Assembly: GCF_900114445.1 (NCBI RefSeq) | Contig: NZ_FOTB01000001.1 | Span: 120,937 to 184,936 of the forward strand | Direction: 5' to 3' | DNA: 64,000 bases | Source of the DNA: Salinicoccus halodurans | GTDB lineage: Bacteria; Bacillota; Bacilli; Staphylococcales; Salinicoccaceae | Shown: piece after piece, positions 1 through 8,697 of the stretch | Position numbering within the stretch: position 1 is the first letter of the stretch | Layout of the letters: each line of letters begins with the position of its first letter | Translations under genes and position numbers: made by a program | The notes under the pieces: model-generated | The model's input: only the letters and a program-made list of their open reading frames with translations | What the model was told of the DNA's origin: nothing | Database searches by the model: none

Positions 1-1
1 G

Positions 2-82
2 TACGACGTCCATAAGAGCGTTTATCCGGCCTTCGTTGATGCAGACGATGGCCAGAAGAACATCAGCGACTGCTGTCATTGA
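2..82 (+). CDS. 3' end of an unidentified gene, cut by the window edge
   Basis: An open frame runs in from the left edge and stops with TGA at 80-82, giving 26 C-terminal residues rich in Asp and ending in two Cys and a His. I do not recognise the family. It lies upstream of the nan-type operon on the same strand and is separated from it by a promoter. The short length makes a chance open frame possible. Confidence 0.3.
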   Translation, partial: YDVHKSVYPAFVDADDGQKNISDCCH

Positions 83-132
83 AGAGATGCTGTCAAAAAG
101 AGACGGGTTTTTATTATAAATGATATTGAATA

Positions 133-147
133 ATCATTTTAAATGAT
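133..147. promoter_or_regulatory. Palindrome abutting the nanE -35 box, candidate operator
   Basis: The arms ATCATT and AATGAT flank a 3-base centre directly upstream of the -35 hexamer of the nanE promoter. The position suits an operator. The RpiR-type regulator encoded two genes downstream is the obvious candidate to bind it, which is inference. Confidence 0.45.
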
Positions 148-150
148 AAA

Positions 151-179
151 TTGACAATATATCATCAAAATGCTATAGT
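151..179 (+). promoter_or_regulatory. Sigma-A promoter of the nanE operon
   Basis: TTGACA at 151-156, a 17-base spacer and TATAGT at 174-179 form a near-consensus vegetative promoter. The TTG of the -35 box also opens a longer reading frame into nanE, but it overlaps the promoter and cannot be the translation start. Confidence 0.85.
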
Positions 180-182
180 ATG

Positions 183-196
183 TGAAAACGTTTACT
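183..196 (+). promoter_or_regulatory. cre site (CcpA catabolite repression) at the nanE promoter
   Basis: TGAAAACGTTTACT fits the cre consensus TGWAARCGYTWNCW at every position. It covers the expected transcription start just downstream of the -10 box, where bound CcpA would block transcription. This implies glucose repression of the operon. Confidence 0.8.
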
Positions 197-213
197 GGAG
201 AGGGGCACTACAA

Positions 214-888
214 ATGGATATTTTGGAAAGTCTTAAGGACAAGTTGATCGTTTCATGCCAGGCGCTGGCGGATGAGCCGCTTCACGACCCGTACATCATG
301 GGCAAGATGGCGTATGCTGTGGCAGAAGGCGGAGCGGAGGGGATCCGTGCGAATTCTGTTGAGGACATACGTGAGATCAAGAAGCGCGTCGACCTGCCGA
401 TCATCGGCATCATCAAGCAGGATTATGAGAAGAGCGGGGTGTACATCACGCCGACGATGACCGAAATCAATGCTTTGGCCGCCGAAGGAATTGAAATCAT
501 CGCGCTGGATGCGACGAAACTCACCCGTCCGGACGGCAGTCCCTTTGCGGAGTTCTTCAAAAAAGTAAAGGAAAAGTATCCGGACCAGCTGTTCATGGCG
601 GACTGTTCCACTGTGGAAGAAGGAATTGAAGCGGAAAAAGCGGGTGTGGATATTGTGGGGACGACGCTTGTCGGCTACACGGATCATTCGAAAGGTGATG
701 TGCCGCTCGAAGTGCTGGAGAAGATGATTGAAGCGGTATCGGTGCCTGTCATTGCCGAAGGCAATATGGATACACCTGAAAAAGCGGCACAGGCGCTTGC
801 GCTCGGTTCCCACGCGGTCGTGGTCGGCAGTGCGATTACGCGCCCGCAGCTGATTACGAAGAAATTCAAAGACGCAATCGACAAATAG
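214..888 (+). CDS. nanE: N-acetylmannosamine-6-phosphate 2-epimerase
   Basis: 224 residues, the usual size for NanE, a cytoplasmic TIM-barrel enzyme that converts ManNAc-6-P to GlcNAc-6-P in sialic acid and ManNAc catabolism. The start [19 protein letters not shown] and the glycine-rich phosphate-binding end (VIAEGN, then [11 protein letters not shown]) are typical. The ATG at 214 follows GGAGAGGGG and lies downstream of the promoter, so a longer frame from the TTG at 151 is rejected. It is first in an operon with an RpiR/SIS regulator and a PTS permease. No sialate lyase (nanA) or kinase (nanK) lies in the window, so the operon may serve imported ManNAc or a related amino sugar rather than complete sialic acid breakdown. 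Confidence 0.92.
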   Translation: MDILESLKDKLIVSCQALADEPLHDPYIMGKMAYAVAEGGAEGIRANSVEDIREIKKRVDLPIIGIIKQDYEKSGVYITPTMTEINALAAEGIEIIALDATKLTRPDGSPFAEFFKKVKEKYPDQLFMADCSTVEEGIEAEKAGVDIVGTTLVGYTDHSKGDVPLEVLEKMIEAVSVPVIAEGNMDTPEKAAQALALGSHAVVVGSAITRPQLITKKFKDAIDK

Positions 889-903
889 GCAGGGGGTATA
901 CAT

Positions 904-1740
904 TTGGATTTTGGCAAAAGTGAAGTAAAGGCATCGATCAGACTTGAACAGGTAAAGCAGAACTTTACAAAATCGGAAATGAAGATCTACGACTACATCA
1001 ATAAAAATCCGGAGCAGGTGCTGTACCATTCCCTGACTGAACTGGCGGAAGCATGCAATGTCGGGGAGGCGACGGTCCTGCGCCTCTTCCGGAAAATAGG
1101 CTATAAGGGATTTCAGAGTTTCAAGTTTTCCCTGGCGAAGGAAGTCGATGACCTGAGGAGTGTTGCCACAAACAACTCCTATGTCTCCAAAGTTAAAAAC
1201 AGCATGATGACCGCTCTTGAAAATTCATATGCAGTCATCGATGAAGCTGAGCTTGAGAAAGCTGTGGATATGATGGACAGTGCCGCAAACATTGTCGTTT
1301 TCGGTGTCGGTTCATCATCCATCGCAGGACTTGATATGCAGAACAGGATGCTGCGCATGGGGAAAAACATCGAAGTGGTTGCAGATCCGCATTCCCAGGT
1401 GATGCGGACCGCTTCGATGGACGCGGATACCGTCGTCATCGCAATCAGCATCACCGGCAGCACGCGTGATACTGTCGACAGTGTCAAAGCGGCGAAGGAT
1501 AAAGGGGCCAAAACCATCTCGATCACGAATTACACCAAGTCGCCTCTGACCAAGTTCTCGGACTGCGTACTACTGTTATCCGCCAAGGAAAGCCCGCTCG
1601 ACAGCGGATCGCTCATATCCAAAGTCGCCCAGCTGTTCGTCATCGATCTGCTCTGTACAGGGCTGGCGATCAGAAATCACGAACAGGCAGAACAGATCAA
1701 ACTCGATATATCAGAAAACATTACAGGCAAACTTTATTAA
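904..1740 (+). CDS. RpiR/MurR-family regulator with SIS domain
   Basis: 278 residues: an N-terminal HTH_6 domain (about 10-85, with the recognition region VGEATVLRLFRKIGYKGFQSFK) and a C-terminal SIS sugar-phosphate-binding domain (about 125-250, with VFGVGSSSIAG and ISITGSTRDTVD). The start is TTG at 904, preceded by AGGGGGT. In NanR/MurR-type proteins the SIS domain senses amino-sugar phosphates such as ManNAc-6-P or GlcNAc-6-P. Here it sits between nanE and the PTS gene, so it most likely controls this operon, perhaps through the palindrome at 133-147. The exact effector is not shown by the sequence. Confidence 0.88.
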   Translation: MDFGKSEVKASIRLEQVKQNFTKSEMKIYDYINKNPEQVLYHSLTELAEACNVGEATVLRLFRKIGYKGFQSFKFSLAKEVDDLRSVATNNSYVSKVKNSMMTALENSYAVIDEAELEKAVDMMDSAANIVVFGVGSSSIAGLDMQNRMLRMGKNIEVVADPHSQVMRTASMDADTVVIAISITGSTRDTVDSVKAAKDKGAKTISITNYTKSPLTKFSDCVLLLSAKESPLDSGSLISKVAQLFVIDLLCTGLAIRNHEQAEQIKLDISENITGKLY

Positions 1741-1769
1741 AATAATATAAATATACTGGAGGTCCAGCA

Positions 1770-3326
1770 ATGAAAAATCTCTTTTCCAAAGCGCAGTCGT
1801 TCGGCAAGTCATTCATGCTGCCGATTGCGATACTTCCGGCAGCGGGTCTGCTGCTCGGAATCGGGGGTGCGCTCTCAAATCCCAACACGATCGAAGCCTA
1901 TCCGATACTCGATATCGTATGGCTGCAAAGCCTTTTCACAATCATGGCATCTGCAGGTAACATCGTCTTTGGTAACTTACCTTTGATATTCGCTGTAGGT
2001 GTTGCGATCGGTCTCGCCAGAAACGATAAAGGCACGGCGGGGCTCGCAGCTGTACTCGGGTTCTTCGTCATGCATGCGACAATCAATGCGATTCTCGGCA
2101 TTACGGGGAGTCTTGCGACTGACGAACTCGCCCAGGCCGGGCAGGGCATGACCGTCGGCATACAGACACTTGAAACCGGCGTGTTCGGCGGTATCATCGT
2201 CGGCATCATGACTTCGATCCTTCACAACAGATACTATAAGATCAACCTGCCGCAGTTCCTCGGATTCTTCGGCGGATCCAGGTTCGTACCGATCATCACA
2301 TCAGTATCAGCGATGTTCCTCGGTATGGCGATGTATGTCGTGTGGCCGCCGATCCAGTCGGTGATCTTCAGTGCGGGCGACCTCGTCACAGGTACCGGCG
2401 CCATCGGGACATTCTTCTTCGGACTGATCCTGAGGCTGCTCGGCCCATTCGGCCTGCACCACATTTTCTATCTGCCGTTCTGGCAGACAGGACTCGGCGG
2501 CTCACTTGAAGTCGCCGGTGAGATGATCCAGGGGACTCAGAACATATTCTTTGCACAGCTTGCGGATCCGAATGTGGAACAGTTCTATGAAGGTACATCC
2601 AGGTTCATGTCCGGCCGCTTCATCACCATGATGTTCGGCCTGCTCGGGGCATGTCTCGCGATATATCATACAGCGAAGCCACAGAATAAAAAAGTCGTCG
2701 GCGGCCTGATGCTTTCCGCCGGACTGACATCATTCTTTACAGGAATTACAGAACCGATTGAGTTCTCATTCCTGTTCGTCGCGCCGATCCTGTATGTCAT
2801 CCATGCATTTTATGACGGACTGGCATTCATGATGGCGGATCTGTTCAACATCACCATCGGTCAGACATTCAGCGGCGGCTTCATCGACTACATCCTGTTC
2901 GGTGTGCTGCAGGGCAACGACAAGACCAACTTCCTCTATGTCATACCGATCGGTATCGTGTGGTTCTTCCTGTACTACGTCACATTCCGTTTCATGATTA
3001 CGAAGATGAAACTCAAAACACCGGGACGTGAAGAAAAAGACGCCGTACAGATGGTCGATGCAAGCGAAAAGACGAAAGTACTCGCGGCCGGCCTCGGCGG
3101 CAAAGCCAACATCGAAGAACTCGACAACTGCGCAACGCGTCTGAGGGTGACGTTGAAAGACATCGGTGAAGTCGATGAAGAGGCCATCAAGACCACCGGT
3201 CCGAACGGCATCGTCAAGAAAGGCAACGGCATCCAGGTCATCTACGGACCCCAGGTCAGCAACATCAAAAACGATCTGGAAGAGTATTTGAACCAGGGGA
3301 ACCCTGAGGCAGAAGATAAAAATTAA
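1770..3326 (+). CDS. PTS EIICB permease, glucose/GlcNAc superfamily
   Basis: 518 residues. The membrane EIIC domain comes first (about 1-410; LPIAILPAAGLLLGIG near the N-terminus, GITEPIEFSFLFVAP near 330), followed by EIIB (about 440-510) with its phosphorylated Cys in NCATRLRVTLKD. There is no EIIA domain, so a trans-acting EIIA-Glc is needed. It resembles Bacillus PtsG over its full length. The operon with nanE suggests ManNAc or another amino sugar rather than glucose, because NanE would isomerise the imported 6-phosphate; this is inference. The ribosome site is GGAGGTCC. A terminator follows at 3342-3377. Confidence 0.88.
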   Translation: MKNLFSKAQSFGKSFMLPIAILPAAGLLLGIGGALSNPNTIEAYPILDIVWLQSLFTIMASAGNIVFGNLPLIFAVGVAIGLARNDKGTAGLAAVLGFFVMHATINAILGITGSLATDELAQAGQGMTVGIQTLETGVFGGIIVGIMTSILHNRYYKINLPQFLGFFGGSRFVPIITSVSAMFLGMAMYVVWPPIQSVIFSAGDLVTGTGAIGTFFFGLILRLLGPFGLHHIFYLPFWQTGLGGSLEVAGEMIQGTQNIFFAQLADPNVEQFYEGTSRFMSGRFITMMFGLLGACLAIYHTAKPQNKKVVGGLMLSAGLTSFFTGITEPIEFSFLFVAPILYVIHAFYDGLAFMMADLFNITIGQTFSGGFIDYILFGVLQGNDKTNFLYVIPIGIVWFFLYYVTFRFMITKMKLKTPGREEKDAVQMVDASEKTKVLAAGLGGKANIEELDNCATRLRVTLKDIGEVDEEAIKTTGPNGIVKKGNGIQVIYGPQVSNIKNDLEEYLNQGNPEAEDKN

Positions 3327-3341
3327 TAGAATGACAGAAGT

Positions 3342-3377
3342 ACATACATTTCTAACTTGAAGTGTATGTGTTTTTTT
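3342..3377 (+). terminator. Terminator of the nanE-rpiR-PTS operon
   Basis: ACATACATTT pairs with AAGTGTATGT (one G-U pair) across a short loop and is followed by seven T residues. Confidence 0.75.
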
Positions 3378-3469
3378 ATATGCAAATTTCATATTATGAG
3401 TTTTTACACCCTGAAAAGAGGTTAATAGGAAACCATACTTAAACTTTTGATAAAAAAGGGGTACATATT

Positions 3470-5242
3470 ATGGGAGAGTTTTTATTCACAGTTTTATCCT
3501 GTGCTTTTTTCATGTTCCTGGTGGCATGGTATTCCTATATAAAGACGAGGAATACCATCAATGATTCCACCGGATACTTCCTGGCAGGGAGGGGACTGAC
3601 CGGCGGTTTCATTGCGGGCTCTCTCATTCTGACGAATCTTTCGGCTGAGCAGCTGATTGGCTTGAACGGACAGTCCTACAGCAGCAATATGACAAGTATG
3701 GCCTGGGAAGTGACGGCAGGATTATCTGTCATCATCCTGGCTCTGATTCTGCTGCCGAGATATCTGGGCGGAGCGTTTACGACATTGCCGGAATTCATAG
3801 ACAACCGTTTTGACCAGGGGACGCGCATCCAGGTCGTCATGCTGTTCATGCTCGGTTACGGCTTGGTGACGATTCCTTCTGTCTTATATTCCGGAGCGAT
3901 CGCGGTACTCCAGCTGTTCGATGTACCGTCGGCACTGGGTATTTCATTCGAACAGTCGATGTGGCTTGTTGTGTGGATCATCGGTATCATAGGTTCGTGT
4001 TATGCGATATTCGGCGGACTCAAGGCCGTTGCGATCTCTGATACATTGAACGGCATCGGTCTCTTTATCGTCGGACTGATCGTGCCTGTGCTCGGGTTCA
4101 TTGCGCTCGGTGACGGCAATATGCTGCAGGGGATGAAGACGATTACGGTCGAAAGTCCTGAAAAACTGAACGCCATCGGCTCAAGTGATGACGGTGTGCC
4201 GTTCGGCACGATCTTCACGGGAATGATCTTCGCCAATCTCTTCTACTGGGGCACGAACCAGTATGCAATCCAGCGGACACTCGGTGCGCAGAGTCTTGCG
4301 GAAGGGCAGAAGGGGGCTTTATTGACAGGGTTCCTGAAGATTCTGGTGCCTTTTCTGATGATGATTCCGGGCATCATCGCCTTCCATCTGTACGGTCCGG
4401 AGCTCGGGACGATGGATCTCGCCTATCCGGCACTGATTTCGGATCTGCTGCCGACATTCCTGAATGGATTCTTCCTGGCGGTATTGCTCGGTGCTGTGTT
4501 CTCGAGCTTCAACTCATTGCTCAACAGCGCTGCAACGATGTTCGCATACGACATATATAAAGTTTTGATCAATAAAAATGCGACAGACCGCCAGATGATC
4601 CGCGTCAGCCAGTGGTTCGGTGTCGTACTGTCGCTGGTCACATTCTTCATCGCACCGCTGCTGCTCAACGCACCCGACGGGCTTTGGACGGTCATCCGGG
4701 AATTCACCGGATTCTTCAATATCCCGATCATCGCCATCGTACTGGCCGGCATATTCTCAAAACGCATTCCGCCGATCGGGCCGAAAATCGCGATTACAGT
4801 CCATGTCGTGACATATTTCATGTTGATGTGGGGACTGCCGATGTTCTTCGGTATAGAAGTGCCGATTAACTTCATCCATATACAGGGTATGCTTTTCGTG
4901 CTGGCAGTTGCGATAATGCTCTCAGCCGGGATGATCAGACCGCTCGCCGAACCATACAGGTTCACACCGGATGCCAAAGTCAGCATGGTGCCGTGGAAAT
5001 ACGCAATACCGGTTACGGTTATTTTATTCAGCGCAATGGTGTTCAGTTTCGTGCTGTTTTCTGAAGTCGGGTTCGCAAGTGAGGAAGGCATTGTTTCTGG
5101 ATGGTTCCTGCCGGTTGTTTTGATGCAGATTGTTGTGACAGTCGTATTGTATGTGATTTCACTTAAATCCTGGAACAGGAAATACCAGGAGTTTGTGAAA
5201 GGAAGACATGAGAGAAGAGTGGAGGAAGCGGAAGTCTATTAA
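3470..5242 (+). CDS. Sodium:solute symporter (SSS family, YidK-like)
   Basis: 590 residues with about 14-15 hydrophobic segments. Family signatures include YFLAGRGLTGGFIAGSLILTNLSAEQ near residue 40 (given here only as a landmark), YAIFGGLKAVAISDTLNGIG near 180, and ANLFYWGTNQYAIQRTLGA near 265. It closely resembles E. coli YidK, an SGLT-type Na+/sugar symporter of uncertain substrate. It follows the PTS operon after a terminator and leads a second unit with two unknown membrane proteins 26 bases downstream. Substrate is unknown; a sugar or amino sugar is plausible from the nanE context. Start ATG 3470 is preceded by AAAAAAGGGG. Confidence 0.82.
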   Translation: MGEFLFTVLSCAFFMFLVAWYSYIKTRNTINDSTGYFLAGRGLTGGFIAGSLILTNLSAEQLIGLNGQSYSSNMTSMAWEVTAGLSVIILALILLPRYLGGAFTTLPEFIDNRFDQGTRIQVVMLFMLGYGLVTIPSVLYSGAIAVLQLFDVPSALGISFEQSMWLVVWIIGIIGSCYAIFGGLKAVAISDTLNGIGLFIVGLIVPVLGFIALGDGNMLQGMKTITVESPEKLNAIGSSDDGVPFGTIFTGMIFANLFYWGTNQYAIQRTLGAQSLAEGQKGALLTGFLKILVPFLMMIPGIIAFHLYGPELGTMDLAYPALISDLLPTFLNGFFLAVLLGAVFSSFNSLLNSAATMFAYDIYKVLINKNATDRQMIRVSQWFGVVLSLVTFFIAPLLLNAPDGLWTVIREFTGFFNIPIIAIVLAGIFSKRIPPIGPKIAITVHVVTYFMLMWGLPMFFGIEVPINFIHIQGMLFVLAVAIMLSAGMIRPLAEPYRFTPDAKVSMVPWKYAIPVTVILFSAMVFSFVLFSEVGFASEEGIVSGWFLPVVLMQIVVTVVLYVISLKSWNRKYQEFVKGRHERRVEEAEVY

Positions 5243-5268
5243 GAAATTCTGCTGTCGAAAGGAATGAG

Positions 5269-6426
5269 ATGATGGAAAAAGTAACCGTCGGTCTGATCAC
5301 CGCCCCGGGCCTGTCTGAGAAAATGAGCCGGGATATCATTGACTGGCTAAGTGACCTGGCAGGACATGAAATCGATGAAACAGTGGATTGGCACTTTGAT
5401 TATAAGACCCATCCTCTGGCATCTTCAGCTGAATTCATCAGTGAATCATTCGATAAGGCCGAGGCCATCAAGGATGATAACGGGTGGGACATGGCAATCG
5501 CTGTAAGCGACCTGCCGAGTATCTCGAGCGGCAAAGTTGTCATCTCGGAATTCAATGAAGATAAAAAGGTATCACTGATTTCAGTGCCTGCCCTTGGTAT
5601 CCTGAGGAATAAGAAGAAGCTTCGGAATCTCATCATCCATCATATAGAGCAGCTCTATGACAATAATCCGTCTGAAGAGAAAGAGGAGATAAAATCCAAT
5701 TTCATGAATCGTATTTCCGTGATGGATCCCGACGAGAATGAAGCAAGCAATAATCGCTATATATTGAAATCGACTCTTGGCGGATGGACAAAACTCGTGG
5801 CCGGCATGACTTACATGAATCAACCATGGACGGCATTCAGCAACCTTAAAACGATTGTTGCATTATCGTTTGCAACAGGCACTTACATTTCCGTTTTTTC
5901 GACTCCATGGGAACTGAGTCTGGATTATTCTCTGTGGCGTTTAATACTATTGTATTTCATAGCCATTTTCGGCATGACTGGATGGCTGATATACGCCCAT
6001 AACCTCTGGGAGAGAGTTTCCACCAAAAATCAGTCGTCATACCGTTACCTTTATAATTTTACGACGATGGCGACGCTGCTGGGTATTACCATCGTGAACT
6101 ACCTCATCGTTTATCTGCTGCTCACGGTCTCAATCATAATTTTTGTCCCCATGGGGCTTTTTGAGACATGGACCCAGATCGATCCTGATGTAAAATGGAT
6201 GGATTATTTGAATCTGATATGGTTCGCCTCGTCAGCAGGTATTCTTGCGGGTGCTTTAGGCTCGACTGTCGAAGATGAAGAAAAAATTCATAATGTGACA
6301 TATTCGTACAGACAGATGTACCGTTACAGACAGATTGAAGAAGAAAATCAAAAGAAATCAAAGGCGCAGCAGACAGAGGAATATGCAGGCAAAGAACAGA
6401 CTCATGATGAATCGGGGGGTGATTGA
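5269..6426 (+). CDS. Unknown protein: soluble N-domain plus multi-pass membrane C-domain (paralog 1)
   Basis: 385 residues, family not recognised. The first ~130 residues look like a soluble alpha/beta domain (VTVGLITAPGL at the start, WDMAIAVSDLP near 75, VSLISVPALGI near 105). Hydrophobic segments follow at about 200-220, 228-247, 265-300 and 320-340, and the tail is charged (KKSKAQQTEEYAGKEQ). The next gene encodes a paralog with the same layout, and this stop codon lies one base before that start, so they are translated together. The arrangement suggests a heteromeric membrane complex, possibly linked to the upstream symporter. ATG codons at 5269 and 5272 are both possible after AAGGA. 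Confidence 0.7.
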   Translation: MMEKVTVGLITAPGLSEKMSRDIIDWLSDLAGHEIDETVDWHFDYKTHPLASSAEFISESFDKAEAIKDDNGWDMAIAVSDLPSISSGKVVISEFNEDKKVSLISVPALGILRNKKKLRNLIIHHIEQLYDNNPSEEKEEIKSNFMNRISVMDPDENEASNNRYILKSTLGGWTKLVAGMTYMNQPWTAFSNLKTIVALSFATGTYISVFSTPWELSLDYSLWRLILLYFIAIFGMTGWLIYAHNLWERVSTKNQSSYRYLYNFTTMATLLGITIVNYLIVYLLLTVSIIIFVPMGLFETWTQIDPDVKWMDYLNLIWFASSAGILAGALGSTVEDEEKIHNVTYSYRQMYRYRQIEEENQKKSKAQQTEEYAGKEQTHDESGGD

Positions 6427-6427
6427 A

Positions 6428-7543
6428 ATGACGAAAAGGTATGTTGGCATCGTGGCGGCTCCGGGTGCACCTGATGCGCTTGCGAAAAAAATAAAAAAAG
6501 ATCTGCCGGATATACTTGCAGAACACTTTGAAGAAGACTACGAATGGGAAGTGGAGGTTTTCGTCGACCCGCTTACAAATTATGCAGAATTGACCAAAGA
6601 ACTGTTTCAGAAAACTGAAAAGTATTACAGTGAGAATGATTGGGACTATACCATGTTCATCACCGATCTCCCGATATATCATAATGATCATATCACCGTC
6701 ATCGACCTCAATGAGAAAACGGAAGTCGGCGTGGTCTCCCTGCCTGCCTACGGCTGGCCGCCCAATAAAAAGGGGATACTTGATACGATAGTTACTCTCA
6801 TCACTTCGGTTCAGGCTGATAATGACAGGGACGAAGCAGCCCGGGATGATACCGGCAGAGATTCGCTGGTCAGCGCCTTCAGCCCTTACTTCAAGACAAG
6901 CAGGCTTCACTATGACAGTGATTACAGAGAGGAAACCGGATCGGAGCATTCTATATATCAGATCGATGATAATCTTAGGGGATATCTGCGCCTGGTAAGC
7001 GGTATGTCCTGGGCGAATAATCCGTTCAATATGCTGCGTATACTGAGCGGTGTGGTCGCACTTGCATTCGCTACAGGCGCTTTCAGCATGATGTTTTCGA
7101 CGATGTGGAACCTGAGCAATATATTTTCCACGTGGCGGCTCCTGGCTGTATCACTCCTTGCTGTCACAGGCATGGTTACATGGATCATCATTTCCCATAA
7201 CCTGTGGGAAACAAGGGAACAGGAAGCGGATATCCGATTTTTGAAGCTGTATAACGGTGCGACGCTCCTTACTCTGCTCATATCGCTGGTGTTCTATTTT
7301 ATTGTGCTGTATCTGATGTTCCTGACAGCGGGTCTGGTACTGCTGCCGCCTGACTATATACTCCGGAATATTGGGGAGGAAGAAGTGGGTATCCGATTTT
7401 ATCTTGAACTCGCATGGTTCGCTACATCACTCTCAACAGTCGTTGCTTCAATCGGCGCCAGTGTCCAGGATAAAAGCATTATCCAGGAGAGCACTTATGG
7501 ATACCGTCACCGATTCCGGTTGCAGAATAAAGAAAAGGATTGA
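6428..7543 (+). CDS. Unknown protein: soluble N-domain plus multi-pass membrane C-domain (paralog 2)
   Basis: 371 residues, a diverged tandem copy of the preceding gene. Shared landmarks are VGIVAAPGAPDAL against VGLITAPGLSEKM, WDYTMFITDLPIY against WDMAIAVSDLPSI, LRLVSGMSWANNPF against TKLVAGMTYMNQPW, and ISHNLWE against YAHNLWE. The membrane half has about five hydrophobic segments. The ATG at 6428 follows GGGGGGTGATTGAA, which overlaps the upstream stop; the longer frame from 6335 is an extension inside the previous gene. A strong terminator follows. Function unknown. Confidence 0.7.
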   Translation: MTKRYVGIVAAPGAPDALAKKIKKDLPDILAEHFEEDYEWEVEVFVDPLTNYAELTKELFQKTEKYYSENDWDYTMFITDLPIYHNDHITVIDLNEKTEVGVVSLPAYGWPPNKKGILDTIVTLITSVQADNDRDEAARDDTGRDSLVSAFSPYFKTSRLHYDSDYREETGSEHSIYQIDDNLRGYLRLVSGMSWANNPFNMLRILSGVVALAFATGAFSMMFSTMWNLSNIFSTWRLLAVSLLAVTGMVTWIIISHNLWETREQEADIRFLKLYNGATLLTLLISLVFYFIVLYLMFLTAGLVLLPPDYILRNIGEEEVGIRFYLELAWFATSLSTVVASIGASVQDKSIIQESTYGYRHRFRLQNKEKD

Positions 7544-7574
7544 ATGACAGGTATGTAAGACATGCAGAAACATG

Positions 7575-7622
7575 AAGATGGATGCATGATAGTCAAAGGA
7601 AGATCATGCATCCATCTTTTTT
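7575..7622 (+). terminator. Strong terminator after the symporter/paralog operon
   Basis: A long stem formed by AGATGGATGCATGAT and ATCATGCATCCATCT around a ~12-base loop, followed by a T run. Confidence 0.9.
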
Positions 7623-7676
7623 ATGTGGAATTTTCGATCTCTATTAAAATAAATGCTGCATATATTCAAATTCATA

Positions 7677-7705
7677 TTGTGTCCGCTTTCATCTTGTGGT
7701 AAATT
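7677..7705 (+). promoter_or_regulatory. Candidate rbs operon promoter
   Basis: TTGTGT at 7677 and TAAATT at 7700 are separated by 17 bases. Both hexamers are imperfect. The predicted transcription start falls inside the operator at 7709-7722. Confidence 0.5.
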
Positions 7706-7708
7706 ATA

Positions 7709-7722
7709 TGTAAACGTTTACA
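7709..7722. promoter_or_regulatory. Perfect LacI-type operator / cre at the rbs promoter
   Basis: TGTAAACGTTTACA is a perfect 14-base palindrome and fits both the cre consensus and LacI/RbsR operators. It lies 15 bases before rbsR and overlaps the predicted transcription start. It may bind RbsR (autoregulation), CcpA, or both. Confidence 0.85.
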
Positions 7723-7736
7723 CAGGTGATGCAGAA

Positions 7737-8684
7737 ATGGTGACAATCAAAGATTTGGCAAAAGAGGTTGGTGTGTCGGTGGCGACGGTGTCGCGGGCGC
7801 TGAACAGTTCGGGCTATGCGAGTCCGGATGTGAAGCGTCGTGTGCTTGAGGCGGCGGAGCGCCTGGACTATAAACCGAATGAAGTGGCGCGTGCGCTGAA
7901 TACGAGCTGCTCGAATGTGGTGGGCGTGCTGGTGCCGGACATCACGAACCCTTATTTCCCGAAAGTGATCCGGGGGATTGAAGATGCGGCGATCGAAAAT
8001 AACTACCGCATAATCATCGGCAATACGGATCATGACATGGACAAGGAATCGAAATACCTGGAAATTTTCCGCCAGAATAACTGTGCGGGCGTCATCTCTG
8101 CAACTTGGTCGGTCGAACGCGAAGAGTACTCTGATAAACGGCCGCTCATCCTGTTGGACCGTGTGGTTGAAAATCATATATCCATCGAATCGGACAACCT
8201 GAAAGGCGGCCGGCTTCAGGCGGAACATCTGACCCGGCAGGGTGCGGACAAAGTTCTGATCGTGAAAGGCCCTGAGGCATACAGTTCCTTCAACAACCGT
8301 TCTCTTGGGGCAGCTGAAATGCTGGAGGCACACGGAATTGAATATGAAACATTACCGTACATGCATCTGGAAAGGATGCTGTCTGACGGCACTGCGGATT
8401 TTATTCTCAAATTCAACGGCATCATCTGTCCGAACGATGTGACGGCCTACAAAGTGCTGAATATGCTGAGGGAAAGTGATGTAGCGGTCCCCCGGTCTGT
8501 AAAGGTCATCGGGTATGACAACCTGGATTTTTCGGAGTATGTCTATCCGGGGCTGACGACGATTGAACAGCCGATTTACGAGCTCGGCAGAAATGCTTTC
8601 GGGATGCTCATGGATCTTAATGAAGGCAAGCCGGCCCAAAGCCAGGTGCTTGATGTAAAACTGATCAAAAGACAAAGTACATAA
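7737..8684 (+). CDS. rbsR: Ribose operon repressor, LacI family
   Basis: 315 residues. The N-terminal LacI HTH is VTIKDLAKEVGVSVATVSRA with hinge NEVARALNT, followed by a periplasmic-binding-like effector domain (VVGVLVPDITNPYFPKVIRG near 60). It heads the rbsK-D-A-C-B operon, so ribose is the likely inducer. The longer frame from 7653 would cover the operator; the ATG at 7737 starts exactly at the HTH, though its ribosome site (AGGTGATGCAGAA) is modest. Confidence 0.9.
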   Translation: MVTIKDLAKEVGVSVATVSRALNSSGYASPDVKRRVLEAAERLDYKPNEVARALNTSCSNVVGVLVPDITNPYFPKVIRGIEDAAIENNYRIIIGNTDHDMDKESKYLEIFRQNNCAGVISATWSVEREEYSDKRPLILLDRVVENHISIESDNLKGGRLQAEHLTRQGADKVLIVKGPEAYSSFNNRSLGAAEMLEAHGIEYETLPYMHLERMLSDGTADFILKFNGIICPNDVTAYKVLNMLRESDVAVPRSVKVIGYDNLDFSEYVYPGLTTIEQPIYELGRNAFGMLMDLNEGKPAQSQVLDVKLIKRQST

Positions 8685-8697
8685 GGAAGTGGAAAAT

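Noticed and set aside
151-213. Longer nanE starting at TTG 151
   Set aside because: That TTG is the -35 hexamer of a clear promoter, and the added residues do not belong to NanE; ATG 214 has a good ribosome site.
253-1029. Long reading frame antisense to nanE (and similar ones opposite rbsB, phnJ, coding regions near 2766-3392 and 9949-10704)
   Set aside because: They are shadows of well-identified genes, have no family resemblance and lack ribosome sites.
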